From positions 75,209,528 to 75,273,527 of the forward strand of contig CM034312.1 in assembly GCA_019925795.1 (NCBI GenBank): a stretch of 64,000 bases of DNA, in the 5' to 3' direction. A program made the position numbers and the translations under genes. Shown piece by piece: positions 25,837 through 39,200 of the stretch. The notes below the pieces were generated by a model. That model worked only from the letters and a program-made list of their open reading frames with translations. It made no database searches and was not told where the DNA came from. Source of the stretch: Dendrobium chrysotoxum. Lineage: Eukaryota; Streptophyta; Magnoliopsida; Asparagales; Orchidaceae. How positions within the stretch are numbered: the first letter of the stretch is position 1; every line of letters starts with the position of its first letter.

Positions 25837-28800
25837 GATCATTCTGACAAAAAGAACACATACTATGTTCATGTAATCAGTTCCATATCCATTCTCACAG
25901 CCATGATTTTCAAAAAGCATCACTTCTGCTCACTGAAACGAAGAATGCCATAGACATCAACAATGCCTGGAGGGAAAACCTGGTCTGTTGCAGCCCTTAC
26001 GGCAACTTTTGCTACAGCTGTTACACTTACTGGTGGAGTGAGGAGAGGACCAAAAACCGGGACCTTATTTAGTGGCTTAGCATGTTGGAGGATCTGCAGC
26101 AAGTCAAATATAATCACATTGCATTCAAAACATATAAGAAATTTGAAATAATATTTCAAATAAGAGCAAAAAACGACAATTTAGCTTTTGTTTGGGACGG
26201 CTTTCTTACTGCTTCTTAAAACGGCTTTCTACAAAGCCGCTTTAAGAAGAAACAGTAAAAAAGCCGTCTCAAATGAAACCTAAATTGAAATTATCTAAAT
26301 TTCAATGTCCAAATGTGGTTGTGGGCTTTAACCATCATAACATAGAGCATGAGATCAGAAAATTATGTTGATTCGATTAGATAAATATACAAAATATGAA
26401 AACAATTTCTTGACATTCAAAAGATATATGAAAAGGAAGGGTTTTTCATACAATACGAGTAATGCATAAAATACCAACTATAAATTTTGAAGTTTAAAAT
26501 ATGCTTATTTATACATAACTTCATATAAATTCAAGTGAATAGAAGTATTTTAAATAGTTAATATGTATGTATATTATACAAGTATGATACATGAATTCGC
26601 TAAAGGTTGTACCGTTTCAAGTGGGGAGCCAATAACGCCCAAGGGTATCTTCATGCCCCCGACTTGGCGAGTCCCATATATGAATCCTGGTCTGAGAATC
26701 ACACCTGCAAAAAAAGAATCAGATGCTTAATTCCGTCTAACTAAAAGAAAATGGGGTACCTCACAGCTTCAGAATGTTAGAACACCGAAGCACCACATTG
26801 AAAAGCATCTTTGGCAAACAAAAAGCCTTCCTAAATTGAGCAGAGCTAATAAAGGCTGACAAAAGATAGCTTTTGTATGCCCAGCTATCTAGATGAATCA
26901 CAAGCATCAATAATAAAATTTTAGTTAAAGATGAAGATATCAAAGAAATTAGGAAATACTAACTTCAAAAGAAAATGAGAGTTTTAAAAATTATATTAGT
27001 TTTAGCGAGAAAAAATTGAGGAATATTAGAGATTTAACAGAAGGAAAAAAAATTAAGAGGAACAAACTCCAAGAAATATGCATAAAGGTAAAGATAGGTA
27101 AAAATGAGTTCCTTTTGAAATTAGAGGTTTATAAGGGATACTGCAGTGGTCTGGTTAACCAATCATTTCAATGAAAATGTAAATACTAAGCTGATGTCAA
27201 ATGATTAGATAAGAAATATTTGGTATCAACAAAATATTGTTCAAGAGCATGCTAGTTATATAGGAATCAATTTTACGAGATACAATAAAACAATGGGAGA
27301 GAAGCATATTAGTAACATTAGTAATGAAAAATCAGTTGGTTTTATGCCATAAAGATTTGTTAAGAAGAATGATATTGGGAAGGTACATGATTGAGTACCA
27401 TAAGAATTGAATCTTTATGTATAAAAAACAAGAAATGTGTGTCAAAGGTATATTTAAATTATGAAAAAATTGTATAATAGAATATTGTATAGTATTAAAA
27501 ATAGTTGCGGAGGGGCAAATTTTTTTTTTTTAATTTTAATAAAATTATATCAACAGATCAACATGGAGTCCATATCCTTTTTACATTGATTATGAAAGTG
27601 TTTACAAAAAATATTAAGTGATGTGCCTTGGTATTTGAATTTCATATAAGATAAATCTAACTAGTGAGAAATTTATTGAAAAAAATGAGAAATTAGAATA
27701 ATAATAAAATTATTTAAAAAATAAATAGCTTAGAAGTAGTACAATAAAAACTAGGCATATGATATGTAACTTTAATGGGTGTGATAATAACAAATAATTA
27801 GTATTATTAGAGGATAAAGTGATATATAGGTAAGATAAATTTAAGCACCTTGAATCTGTCCCAAATGAAGCCCAAGTCTCCATGATATCCTCTTATTACA
27901 TAATACTCCTGAGGCGCTTCTCTATTCTAACCATTCAGAACTAAGACTGAATGGTTAGAATAGAGAAGCGCCTAATACATAAGAGTACAACTTCTAGAAC
28001 TAAGACTGAATGGTTAGAATAGAGAAGCGCCTCAGGAGTATTATGTAATAAGAGGATATCATGGAGACTTGGGCTTCATTTGGGACAGCTTTCTTACTGC
28101 TTAAAATAACTTTTTATTACAAAAATTTCTTGAAGTAGAAATTATTGTACTAGAAAGTTGTTTTAAAAAGCAGCATAAAAACTGCCCCAAATGAAGCCTT
28201 AATGATAAAAAAAATATTGATATCTGAGGAGTTGTGTTGCAAAAATGAGAATTTATAGATAATTAAGTGACAAAACTAGAAACAATATCAATAAATGACT
28301 ATATTAGAGAAATAGTTGAAGTGACATCTATTAATGATTTAGTATTTGAAAATAAACTTGATTTGAGCAAGTACAACAAATGGTGGAAAATCCACCCATT
28401 AGATGCGTAAATAAAATTAATGTATGAGGATTAGGATAGAATAGGCCAATATCTCAATCAACAAAATTGAGGATCGTACTTCATTACAACATTACATTAG
28501 TTCTTCAACAACCAACTTGACAGACCATTGTAATTTAAGTTTAACTATCTTGCCTCACAAGTCTTTCTCTAGTTTACTTTGCAAATAACTTGCATGCCAA
28601 CCCATCCCCACCACCTTTTCCCACAAGCTACATTTTTTTGTTCCACATGATAACAATATAAAACCAATAATTCTTAATAAACTATTATGTCTCCCACAAA
28701 ACCTAACAACAGTCCCTCCACCCTCTGCCTCAATCCTGAGCATCCATATCCAACAAGTAGAAAAATCCTAAGCTATTGGATTAGAATTCCCTCTATAAGT

Positions 28801-30881
28801 TGTAACAAACTTAAATATACATAGTTGTATAAATATGATCACTGCAGCGAAGAAATGTGTTGAATGAAAAATGTAATTTCTTGCATCACTCATCTCTCTT
28901 CTTCCCTCCGTCATCAACCCTTTTTGTTTTGCAATGATGCTACACTAGTTAAGTTTTCACAGTATCAAAGCACCACTGTCAAATAGTGACCTGTTGAACA
29001 TCTTCACAATTTGCCATGAACCTCTCCACTTCCTCTTCTAGAAACAATCCATCCATAGTAGGAGCTTTCCAACTGACTAGATCGAGGTTCATATCCTATC
29101 CCAGCTCAAATTCCAAATGATTAATTTTAAAAACATTGTTCATAGCCACCTCACAGTTGACATCCAATATCATAAAGATCCTAAGTTCTCAAAATATTCA
29201 AAGCTGACGGGTTTAAAGGATTTCTTGTTGGCACTACAGCATGCCCTTCAAAACAGATACTAGATCATGATGGAACAATTAATCACAACCCACACTACAA
29301 CCTCTGAATGTTAATTAATTAAAATCTCTCTACAACGTTCTACTCAGTTATTTTCGATTCTCTTCTCCCTTACGTCCTTAACCTTGACTCATGCTATGCT
29401 ATTTAGTCAACCATTGACAAACATCTACAATCTACCTATTGCTCATGCATCATTGAACATAAAAATGAATTACACAATATTACAATGAAAGATCAAACTA
29501 TGACCTAATATCTCTCAACCATCAATGCTAAACTGGATGTGATAGCCGCATTCAATAGAACCTTAGATCCTGAATACATTATCTTATACACATTGAATGG
29601 CCTACCATCCACCTACCACTTTTTTAAGAAGGCTATTTGCACCAACTAGGTGTGTCAAAATGTGTTTACGGATTAAGTTCAGGTCCAACCTGAAATTGGC
29701 CAACCTTTAACTGTCCTGATCCAAACTCGACCTAATTAGCTAAACGGGTCACAAAAACAGACCTGAACTCGACTCTCCTCTAACCCGCTTCAACCTGACT
29801 CAACCCGCTGACCCGGTTGGAGTACGCGCAGCAAGCGAACGTTCGCGTGCAAGGGAGGGCGAGCTCATGCAGGGGGGCGAGCGCACGCAGGGCGGGCGAG
29901 GGCACGCAGGGGAGGGCGAGGGCAAGGCAACCCATGTGCAAGAGCGGATCAATTCTAGGTTGCTTTCGGGTTTTTGGATTGACCCAAAAACGAGCCAAAA
30001 TTATAATCAGGTCATAATATGGAACCCGAACCCGACCTATTTTCCAAACAGGTTTACCCGGAACCAAGTCGGGTCAAATATTGACACCCTTAAAACCAAC
30101 CATCAACCCCTTAATCTATATGACCTTTATTCTCTTCTCTATAGTAAAGAGACCAATTGGCCTATGAAAGCTATGTGTGAGATACATACATCCTCAACGC
30201 TCGACCCCTGAACTCCTCTTGCCACCACTCTTGGTCATAGCCATCATGCACTCCAACCTCAGTTCAATTTTGGCCGCCATACCCATTGAGGAGGTTACCC
30301 CGCCAACTGCTTTGACCATGGTGGTCCCAGCTTTCAACCAGGCATTAAATGTTGGTACAAAATTGACCTGAGCTACCAACCGCACAATATGAAGTCCCCA
30401 ACTCTCCCATCCAACTCCTTCCCTACTATAGACTAGAATCTCAACTCTGGTGCTACACCACATCTTACATCTAACTCAAACCAACTGAAGCATCCAAAAG
30501 TCTACCACAACACGCAACAAATTGCTCTTGAAAATGGACAAACTCTTCCAATTGCAGTCACAAGAGAAGGGCTTTTTCCTACAACATATAAGCTTGTTGC
30601 CAATGGCTACCAAGGAAATGATTTGAAGATCAACCACCTTCTACTCCAAGGTCCCGATAATCAAAGTCTGTAAGCTATTCATCTTCAAACACATCATCAC
30701 AAGTGGTATCTACAACTCTCCTCACCACACCCACAGCTCCTGATCTTTGACATAGGTAACTTGGATATTCACAACATACAAATTTATCCAACATAGCAAA
30801 AAGCCATCATTCTTGGATATTCACAACACACAAATTTATCCAACATAGCAAAAAGCCATCATTCTTTATGCCCCCTCCCCG

Positions 30882-30932
<51 letters not shown>

Positions 30933-33223
30933 CAAAAAAAAAAAAAATTGCCATATGACTCTTGTAAACTTGCAAAATGGCATTAGTTACCTTCTTCATT
31001 AGCAAGCAACACTAGATACAAACCATTGCAACTTATCCATTCTTACGTACTGGGGACCTTTACTCGTCCCCTCCACTAAAGATTTTAAATATCATGTTAT
31101 AGTTGGACTAGTCTTACTATTGTTGGGTATATCCTATGGTATACAAATAAGAAACAATTACAAAATTCATGTAATTTAAAATTATGGTAGAGCATCAATT
31201 GAATTCACTACTCATCACTCTTTGATTTTATGATGGAGAATATACCAACAAACCCTTCCAACGTCTACTCACCCACTATGGCATAATACACTAACACAGC
31301 TGCCCTTACACTCCTGAATAGAAAGGTTTGGTTGAGCACAAGCATCGTCACATCATTAAACCCACTTTTTTTATGCCAACATTCCTTACCATTCTATGAG
31401 TTGACGCCCTAATTACCTAGGTCTATTTCACCAATCGCATGTCTTATTCCATCACAAAAAATTCCTCTCCCAGCCACCTTCCAACTATTATCACTTAAAA
31501 ATTTATGACTGCAAGTGCCATCCACTTCTCCCACCACACACCAATCACAAACTCATTCCCACTGTAATTAGTTGCATCTTTCTCAAATATGCTTCTTGCC
31601 ATAAAGGTTATAGATGTCATAATCCTCTCACAAGCAAAATTACAATAAGAAGACAATGTCACCTTTCAAGAACGCATCCTCCCCTTCAAACAACTCACAT
31701 TAATCCATCCACCTGCCACCATGTTGAAACCAACAACACCTCCGCCTTCACTCATTGTTGTCCCCACATCTCATCAACCTCACACCAACTCCAACACCAA
31801 CGTCATCTCCCCAAGCCTGTAAGAAACTACAACTAACCCCCCTCCCCCAACAACTAGTACCTCCCACAATACCTGAGCAAAATCTCTCATCCACTACCAA
31901 CAAACTCCATCCTCATTCAATCATTTTCCTTCAACACAAACCACCCCTTCAAAAATCTACCATACAGTGACAATTAACCATCCCACACTCACTAAATACA
32001 TAAGTTTGCATCTCAAACCCCATGACATCCTCAACTTGCATCGCCACATTACTAAAACCACTGAACTGATGTGTTACTCTAGCGCCATCAAGGAAACACA
32101 TTAGCATTAGACAATGTCTGAAGAATTCCAAGCCCTACAAGCCCAAGTAATATGGACTCTTATATGACGCTATCCTCAACAAAAATGTCACTGGTAGCAA
32201 GTGGACTTTTAATATTAAATAAAATGCTTTGAGCTCTATTGCTCGGTACAAAGCCCACCTTCTACACAAGGTTACAATCAACAATATGGAATTGACTTCA
32301 ATGAAGCATTTAGCCATGCCGCGATCGACGATTTGTGTCTTCCTATTAATTGCTCTCCTCCATCAAAACTACATGATCACTTAACTCGATTTCTCAAATT
32401 CATTTCTTCACATCACACTCAGCAAAATCATATGCATGTCCCAGCCAAAAAGGCTTCAAGGATCCCCTAAATTCTCATTTACATATGTTATCTCACAAAG
32501 CCATTTACAAAATAAAGCAAGGACCACAAAAATGGTTTGCCATCTTCTCTGATAATCTTCAACAACTGGGTTTTTATTAAGTTCCTTAGCTTCCTCTCTA
32601 TCATCATCAGATGACCATCATTTATATCCTAACTTGTTTCAACCACATTCTACTCACAGGTAATAATACCACTGCAATGGCAAACTTTCTCCGGGATCCA
32701 AACAACAAATTCAAATGAGAAATCTTGGTCCCACAAAGCCTTGCAACAGCAGCCACTCCAACCTCTGCCTCTATCCTGCACGTTCATCTCCAACAAATAG
32801 AAACATCATGGGCCATTGGATTAGAATTCCCTCTGTACCTTGTAACGTGCGTATAGTTCTTGCCTCTATCCAGAACGTTCATCTCCAACTAGTAGAAACA
32901 TCATGAGCAATTGGAGTAGAATTCCCTTTGTACCTTGTAATGTAATGTACGTATGGTTCTTCTTCTTCTTCTTCTTCTTCTTCTTCAACCTTCTCTGTTT
33001 TGCAATGCTATTTAACTGAAGCTTTCACTTCATACGTAATCAATCCTTTTTTTAATACCATTCACATCCAATTGGGAATCTCGCATTAATATGGCTTTCT
33101 TATATATCCCTATAAACTTCTTATCATCAGAAACAAAAGTAAAGTGATTTTACTATTTCATCTTATGCTTTTTCTAAAAAATATGGTAGGGAGGGAAAGA
33201 GAGCAAGTGTGTGTACAAGAGAG

Positions 33224-33260
<37 letters not shown>

Positions 33261-36200
33261 CAATTCAAGCAAGGGATCAGGGAGAGAGAGAGAGGGAAGA
33301 GGGGATAGAAGCGGAGATTAGGGACCTAAACATATAATAAATGGACCAAAGAAAATGTAAAAACAGAATAGGACTTGATAAACATTTCAGGCAAATTTGT
33401 CATTTCATTGAGCTCTGGCTGCTTAAGGAAAGAAAAAACTTGCAATTTCTTCAAAGGATTTGGAAACAATATGCAACTTTCTTTAACAAAAAGGAACTAG
33501 TGCATTTCTCTACATATAAGGGACCTATTTGCAATTAAATCAAAGCATACCATTTTGCTTATTATGAAGAAAAATAAAGAGGCATGAAGCCAATCATGAA
33601 ACCTTTGCACTAGTAATAACTCGTTTTCCAGTTTCAAAGAGCATATGCCAAAGCACTGGAATATCCATTACTACATATGTAGGTTCAAGATATAAAGGCA
33701 ATCATATTCTAGTGATTATCCACGGATAAGCTAAAGTTTAGATCAAGGAAACTGACCTCCATATGTAAATTTTGATAATAGTTCCGCTTCAGCAGCTCTC
33801 TGCATCATTTGTGAACAAATATCGTTATAGAATGCCAATACAGTAGTTGCATATAGCACGTATTGAATATATCACAACAGTCTTGTAGAAAACAAACAAC
33901 TTCAAGAAAAATTGCAAGTAAAGTTAAGAGCTCGGGCCCTATGTTCATGAACAACATCCAGACATTTTCTACATGCCGTTGCCCCCTCCCTTCCACAAAG
34001 AGTCATGCGACCCTCACCTTTTGAGCTACAACACCTGTCCTTGGGCTTAATCCCACACATATGCATGGCAGGCTTGGCAACCAACCTCATTATTCCTCCC
34101 TAGAAGTTCATGCGACCCTCACCTTTTGAGCTACAACACCTTCCTATCCTTATGCTTATCGTCACTTAGCTAATCAGACTCCCCCCCTCATCAAACCACC
34201 ATAAACCAAAGCTACCACTCGACGCCTCCTCTTGGTCCAAGCTAATGACGACGCAACCATGACCTCAAAGAACATTTCCAAGATCTTTGGAAGACAAATA
34301 GCTATTATTAGTAATCAAATTAATTCCTAAGATTCATGAATTAAAAAAGCAACCGAGCAGCATACCTTAAGGCACACAGCTCAATTCAAGGTGCATGAGC
34401 AACGCCTCAAGGCTTTAAGCCTCACTAACTCTAGTGAGGCTTACACATTTCATACGAAGCACGCGCCTAGAGGCTTAATACCTCTAGGCATTTTAAGGCA
34501 CCATCTCAATCAAATAGATTTAATTTAGGATTTTTTTAATATAATACCAAATAGTTAACCCCACCGTCCCAACCAACACGCACGTGAGCAACAGGTCTTC
34601 GAACTGGATCAGGATAGGGAGGTTGTGCGAGAGTTCTTCATCAATTCACTTTAGTGTCTCAGCATCGAGCCCTTCTCTAAAACACGAGCAACAACACAAG
34701 TTACGTTTCAATATAAGATCTTGGATCTTGTGAAACTATTTTTAGCTTTGTTGGTTGTAACATGTAAGGAGGATGTGAGGAGTTGAAGAAGAGGGTTCAC
34801 AATGACGGAATGACTAAAAGCCTCCAGTAGATCTTGGAGTCTTTTATTTCTTCTTCCTAAGGCTATGTTTAGTCATGGGAAAGGTTTTCAGCAAGAAGTG
34901 TAGTCATTATTCATGAATTCCACTCCCCCTCCCTTTATCTTTCTTGATTTTGCGCATTTGGAAGATACAAGAGTGTTTGAGCGTGTGTCAATGGCTAAGG
35001 TAATTGCTAGGGAGCTTGTGACGATCATTCTTATCAATGAATGTTTAATGAGATTAGTTTAGCTTCATGTTGAACTTAAGCCCATAATTGACCGCTTTAA
35101 CATTTAGGGGTTGTTTGGACATAAGTAGGATTTAGTAATTCTATAAATCCAAATTTAATAAATCTTCCTGATATTAAATCCTGAAAACCATTTGGTAAAA
35201 AGGATGTTAAATACTGATAAATCTTGTGAGACTGTTTGGCAATATAACTTAGAATTTAAGACGGTTAGTTCATTAAAAACTCCAATTTAATTTATATTTT
35301 AAATACAAGTTATTTATTAATTTCAATTTTAATTATCATCAATAAATTATAATTATAAATTAAATAATTAGAAGTTAGCTTAATTATCAAATTATATAAT
35401 TGATGATTTAATTATTAATTATAGTATTAATTATCTAATTATTCATTTAGATGTTATTTTAATAAGTATTTAAAGCCGAATTAAACTTTTAATTATCTAA
35501 TTAATTATTTAATTATTATTTAAAATAACTAACTATTTACTTATAACTTATACTACCAATTATTTTTTAATTAATTATTTAATATTCTTTTAATATATTT
35601 TAAATAACTAATGATATTATTAATTATTAATTAGGTTTTTTTTATACTTACAATAACCTTAGACCTATGGTTTGATTTTCCTCTTCTCAACTTCTTCGTT
35701 CGACTTTGTTTGCTTCGTGTGAAATAGAGTTTTTTATTGAAGTTCGATAACCATTCTTCGCCTCCTTCGGTTCGATAACCAAGCAACAACAAAAAACAAC
35801 TACTCTTCGTTATGGTTCAACTTTGCCTCCTTTAACGATATTGCCTTCATCGATCAGAAGTCAGGATAGTTTGATGACTTTCTTCCTTTACCCCCTTCGA
35901 TGACGTTCTCTGCCTCATTCGAAGACAACGAGAGTCGCTCGCTGCAAAGGTAACCATCTTTCTCCCTATCGCACGCTTCCTCGGCCAAATCCCATAAATC
36001 CGTTGAACCCTAGGATTTAGTAAATATAAGATTTACGCCAAAAATCAGGTAACAACATATTTATCTCATCGTGAGATTTACAGAATCCTCAAATCCTATT
36101 TGACAGAATTTATGCTAAATCCTGCATAAATCCAATTGCTAAACAGCCCCTTAGGTTTGAGCGAATCTCCTAAAAGTATGGAGATTTCATTTGGGCTATT

Positions 36201-39200
36201 TTCTTGCGCCGTAACATTATTGTTTCCTGAAATATATACCATTTACTGCATTCACTCTAGATGTGCTTGGACAATCTTATATAACTTTTACTTGTTTTCT
36301 TACTCTATTCCATCTTACTTGGATTATCTTATCAAGAATGATTGGAAATATATTTTGTGAATATCATTTTTTATATCATGTTCTTATTATTAACTTCTTT
36401 AATTTATTAGAATGGCTAGTGGCACAAAAAAAAGATCTATCTTGGAATTTGACACTCATGTTGAGTGCAAGGTAAAGGTGCAAAAGAGTGATATGTTTAC
36501 ATGAAATATAATCTTTGTGAGAAGCGGATTACTACAAGTGTCAAGGGACACGAGGATCACTTGGTTTGCACATATGTCAATATTGGACAATGTGCAAATC
36601 TACCCAATGAAGTGAAAAAAGATTGCATTGACTATCTAAAGAAGTATGCTACTGCCAAAGAAGCAACAAAAATAAATATGAAGGAGATGATTGGGAATAG
36701 CTTGTATTTTGGTTCTCAATATGATGGATCGAGTAGGTGAAGCCATTTAATTTCTTCTGCTAAATGCAGATTTGTTTTCAATGTTGATGAGGAGGAGAAT
36801 ATTAACTCTCAAGCTATTCCTCCTCAAACTACTACAAAGGAACTCAAGAACATAGTACATTTAGATATTTCTAGGTGTTTTTATAAAAATGACATTCCAT
36901 TCAATGTCGCTAAGAGTCCATTATGGATTAAAATGCTTCAATCTGTTATGGTTTATGAGTCAATGCCTAGAGCTTCAATGCATGTATGAGTTGAGAACCT
37001 AGATGTTAGATGAGGAGATCAGGTCAATGACAATTATGGTTGATAAAATAAAAAGACATGGATTAAGATATGAGTAACTTAAATGTCAGATGACTAGTCA
37101 AATATTCAACAGAGAAACATTATCAACTTTCTTGTGTGAAGACATTTGCAGAATTAAAAGCTCTATTAGTAAAGAGGTTCGTCAGCACGACTGAAACAAC
37201 GACTAAATTGATCTTGCCTTAGAGAAATGAAAAAGAGACAAGTCAATAATAAAGTACATAACGCGTTAGTGCAATTTAAGTATGAAATGTGAGCAGCAGC
37301 TAAAAGAAGAACATGTTGTTCAATTGTTAATGGGAAACATCGATGACAAGATGTTACCATTCTTATGTATGGCTTCCATCACCACATTTTAGGACTTAAG
37401 TGCAGGGTTGTGAATTTCTAAATTTAAATATTAAATTTTCAAATACCAAATCATGCTACTACTATACGTCGAAAACTACGTATCTATTTGACAACTAGTC
37501 TTAATCGAAAGTTCTCTCTCACAATCAAGAAAGGTAATTAACTATAGTGGCTTGCATATATAAGAAACCTGAATTCAGATCATAAAGTTCTCACAAAATG
37601 AGGGCTAAATCTCTGAGTCATGTTTTATCTAAAATCCAATCTGCCTTCTGAAAATTTACCTCAGAACTTAAATGTTAAAACTCTCCTCAATGACCCGAAA
37701 AAAAAAAGAAAAAAGAAAAAAGGGGCCATGGAGAGGTCGGGGCATGAATTTTTGGAGCCCACAGATTTTTGGCAACTCCACAAACCTATCCTTCTTCCCT
37801 CTCTACCCAAATATCTCAGACCAACAACCGCCCAGCCTCGATTAGGCACCTCTTCCAGATCTCCAAACCTGTTTGATCTCCTCACACGCCTCTAGCTAGA
37901 ACCCGTCCCGTCTCTTGTCTCTGCCCAATCCACTCCAACAGCTAAGCAATCGAACCCGTGCCAAGACTTCCAACTCTCTGTCTCTGATAGGGGTGTCCAT
38001 ATCTGACCCGACTCGAAACCCGACCAAGACCCGACCCGAAAAATTCCGGGTTCGGATCAACCCGTTTTCAATACGGGTCGAGTTCAGGTTCAGCAATCCG
38101 ACCAGTTTTTAAAATCGGGTCGGGCTAGGGTTGACTCGGAAACCCGAAGCTGACCCAATTACAACCAGCGACTTCCACCTTCAGCTGTTTTTCCTCGACC
38201 GACTTGCCCCACGCCAACTTTTCCTTTCGTTCGGCAAAGCAAAAATGGAATAGTGAAGAATGCATCTATATGAAAATTGCACGAGTTTGGGAAGGTAGAG
38301 CTCCGGCCTCCGGGATCTCGCCGTTGAGGTGATTGCTTTCATTTCTCAAGGTACACTGGTACAACGTCCCAAGCCGCATGAGATTGTTGAGTGCCAGCGG
38401 GATAGAAAACATACTGCAAAACTTAGAAACTAAGTTAAGCTGCGATGTAAGAACCCCATGCCTACGGATACTCAAAGCTATCGTCTTACATTTCCTTTTT
38501 TCCCTTTTACACCATAGTAAAAGTAAAATTTTTATACTAGAGCTATTAAAATGAATGGTGGAGATTAGCCTTGTTGGTTAATCATGAACATCTTAGATTT
38601 ATCATCCTAAAGCAAGTTGGCAGGCTTGACAGCAGAAGTGGAGCAAAGAGGCATATACAAAGATGATATCAGATCATGAAGTAAAGCAACAGCAAATTAA
38701 TTTTCCATAACACAGCAACTTATTTTTCCATAACAATCCCCCGCAAGAGAAGATGTTTTATACCAGGTTCAGTCGTACCAAGCTACTCAGAGAGGAGAGA
38801 AACGCTGGGATTGAGAACAAATTGGTTTGGCGGGTCATTTCTGATTGACCCGAACCCGAACCAGTTTGGGTTCGGATTCCTGACCCGATTTCATAGTCGG
38901 GTCGGGTCAGCTGGCAGCGGGTCAGTTCAAGTTGGACCCAAACCCGACCCGAAGACCCATTTTGACACCCCTAGTCTCTGATAGAGAACACCTCTTCCTC
39001 TAACAAAGACTTCAATATATCACGATGATAATGAGGAGGATGATAGACCACTGCCACCACTTAAACGGACACACCAACGCCACTATGGAACCGCATCCAT
39101 TGCTGGTAGAGGTGGCAACTCCTCGAAGGAAAGGGAAGAGGAACTTGAAGAAAATCCTTTTGTCGCCAACACTGTCACACTTGCAGATATGCGAAGGCAA

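Larger units (their letters stand above)
28660..33025 (+). mobile_element. Decayed Ty1/copia retrotransposon in SDR intron 8
   Basis: Two similar LTR-like segments frame it: about 28660-28955 and about 32715-33025. Both contain cctctgcctc, attggattagaattccctct, gtaccttgtaa-like and gttttgcaatg words. After the left one comes cacagtatcaaagcacc, which resembles a primer site. Internal plus-strand reading shows copia pieces in order. They are gag (LYDLYSLLYSKETNWPM, about 30110-30170), an integrase-start region (QLIHSY and STKDFKYHVIVG-like, about 31035-31110), and an RT tail reading ILLTGNN at about 32650. Every part is full of stops. A hAT-type element interrupts gag at 29647. Confidence 0.6.

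Noticed and set aside
29780..30067. 95-codon minus-strand frame rich in Ala and Leu
   Set aside because: It arises from the GC-rich block inside a hAT-type element; it has no conserved domain and overlaps other open frames on the opposite strand.
31755..31970. 71-codon frame rich in Pro, Thr and Ser as a gene
   Set aside because: It lies between the integrase and RT remnants of the decayed copia element, where such low-complexity linker sequence is expected.
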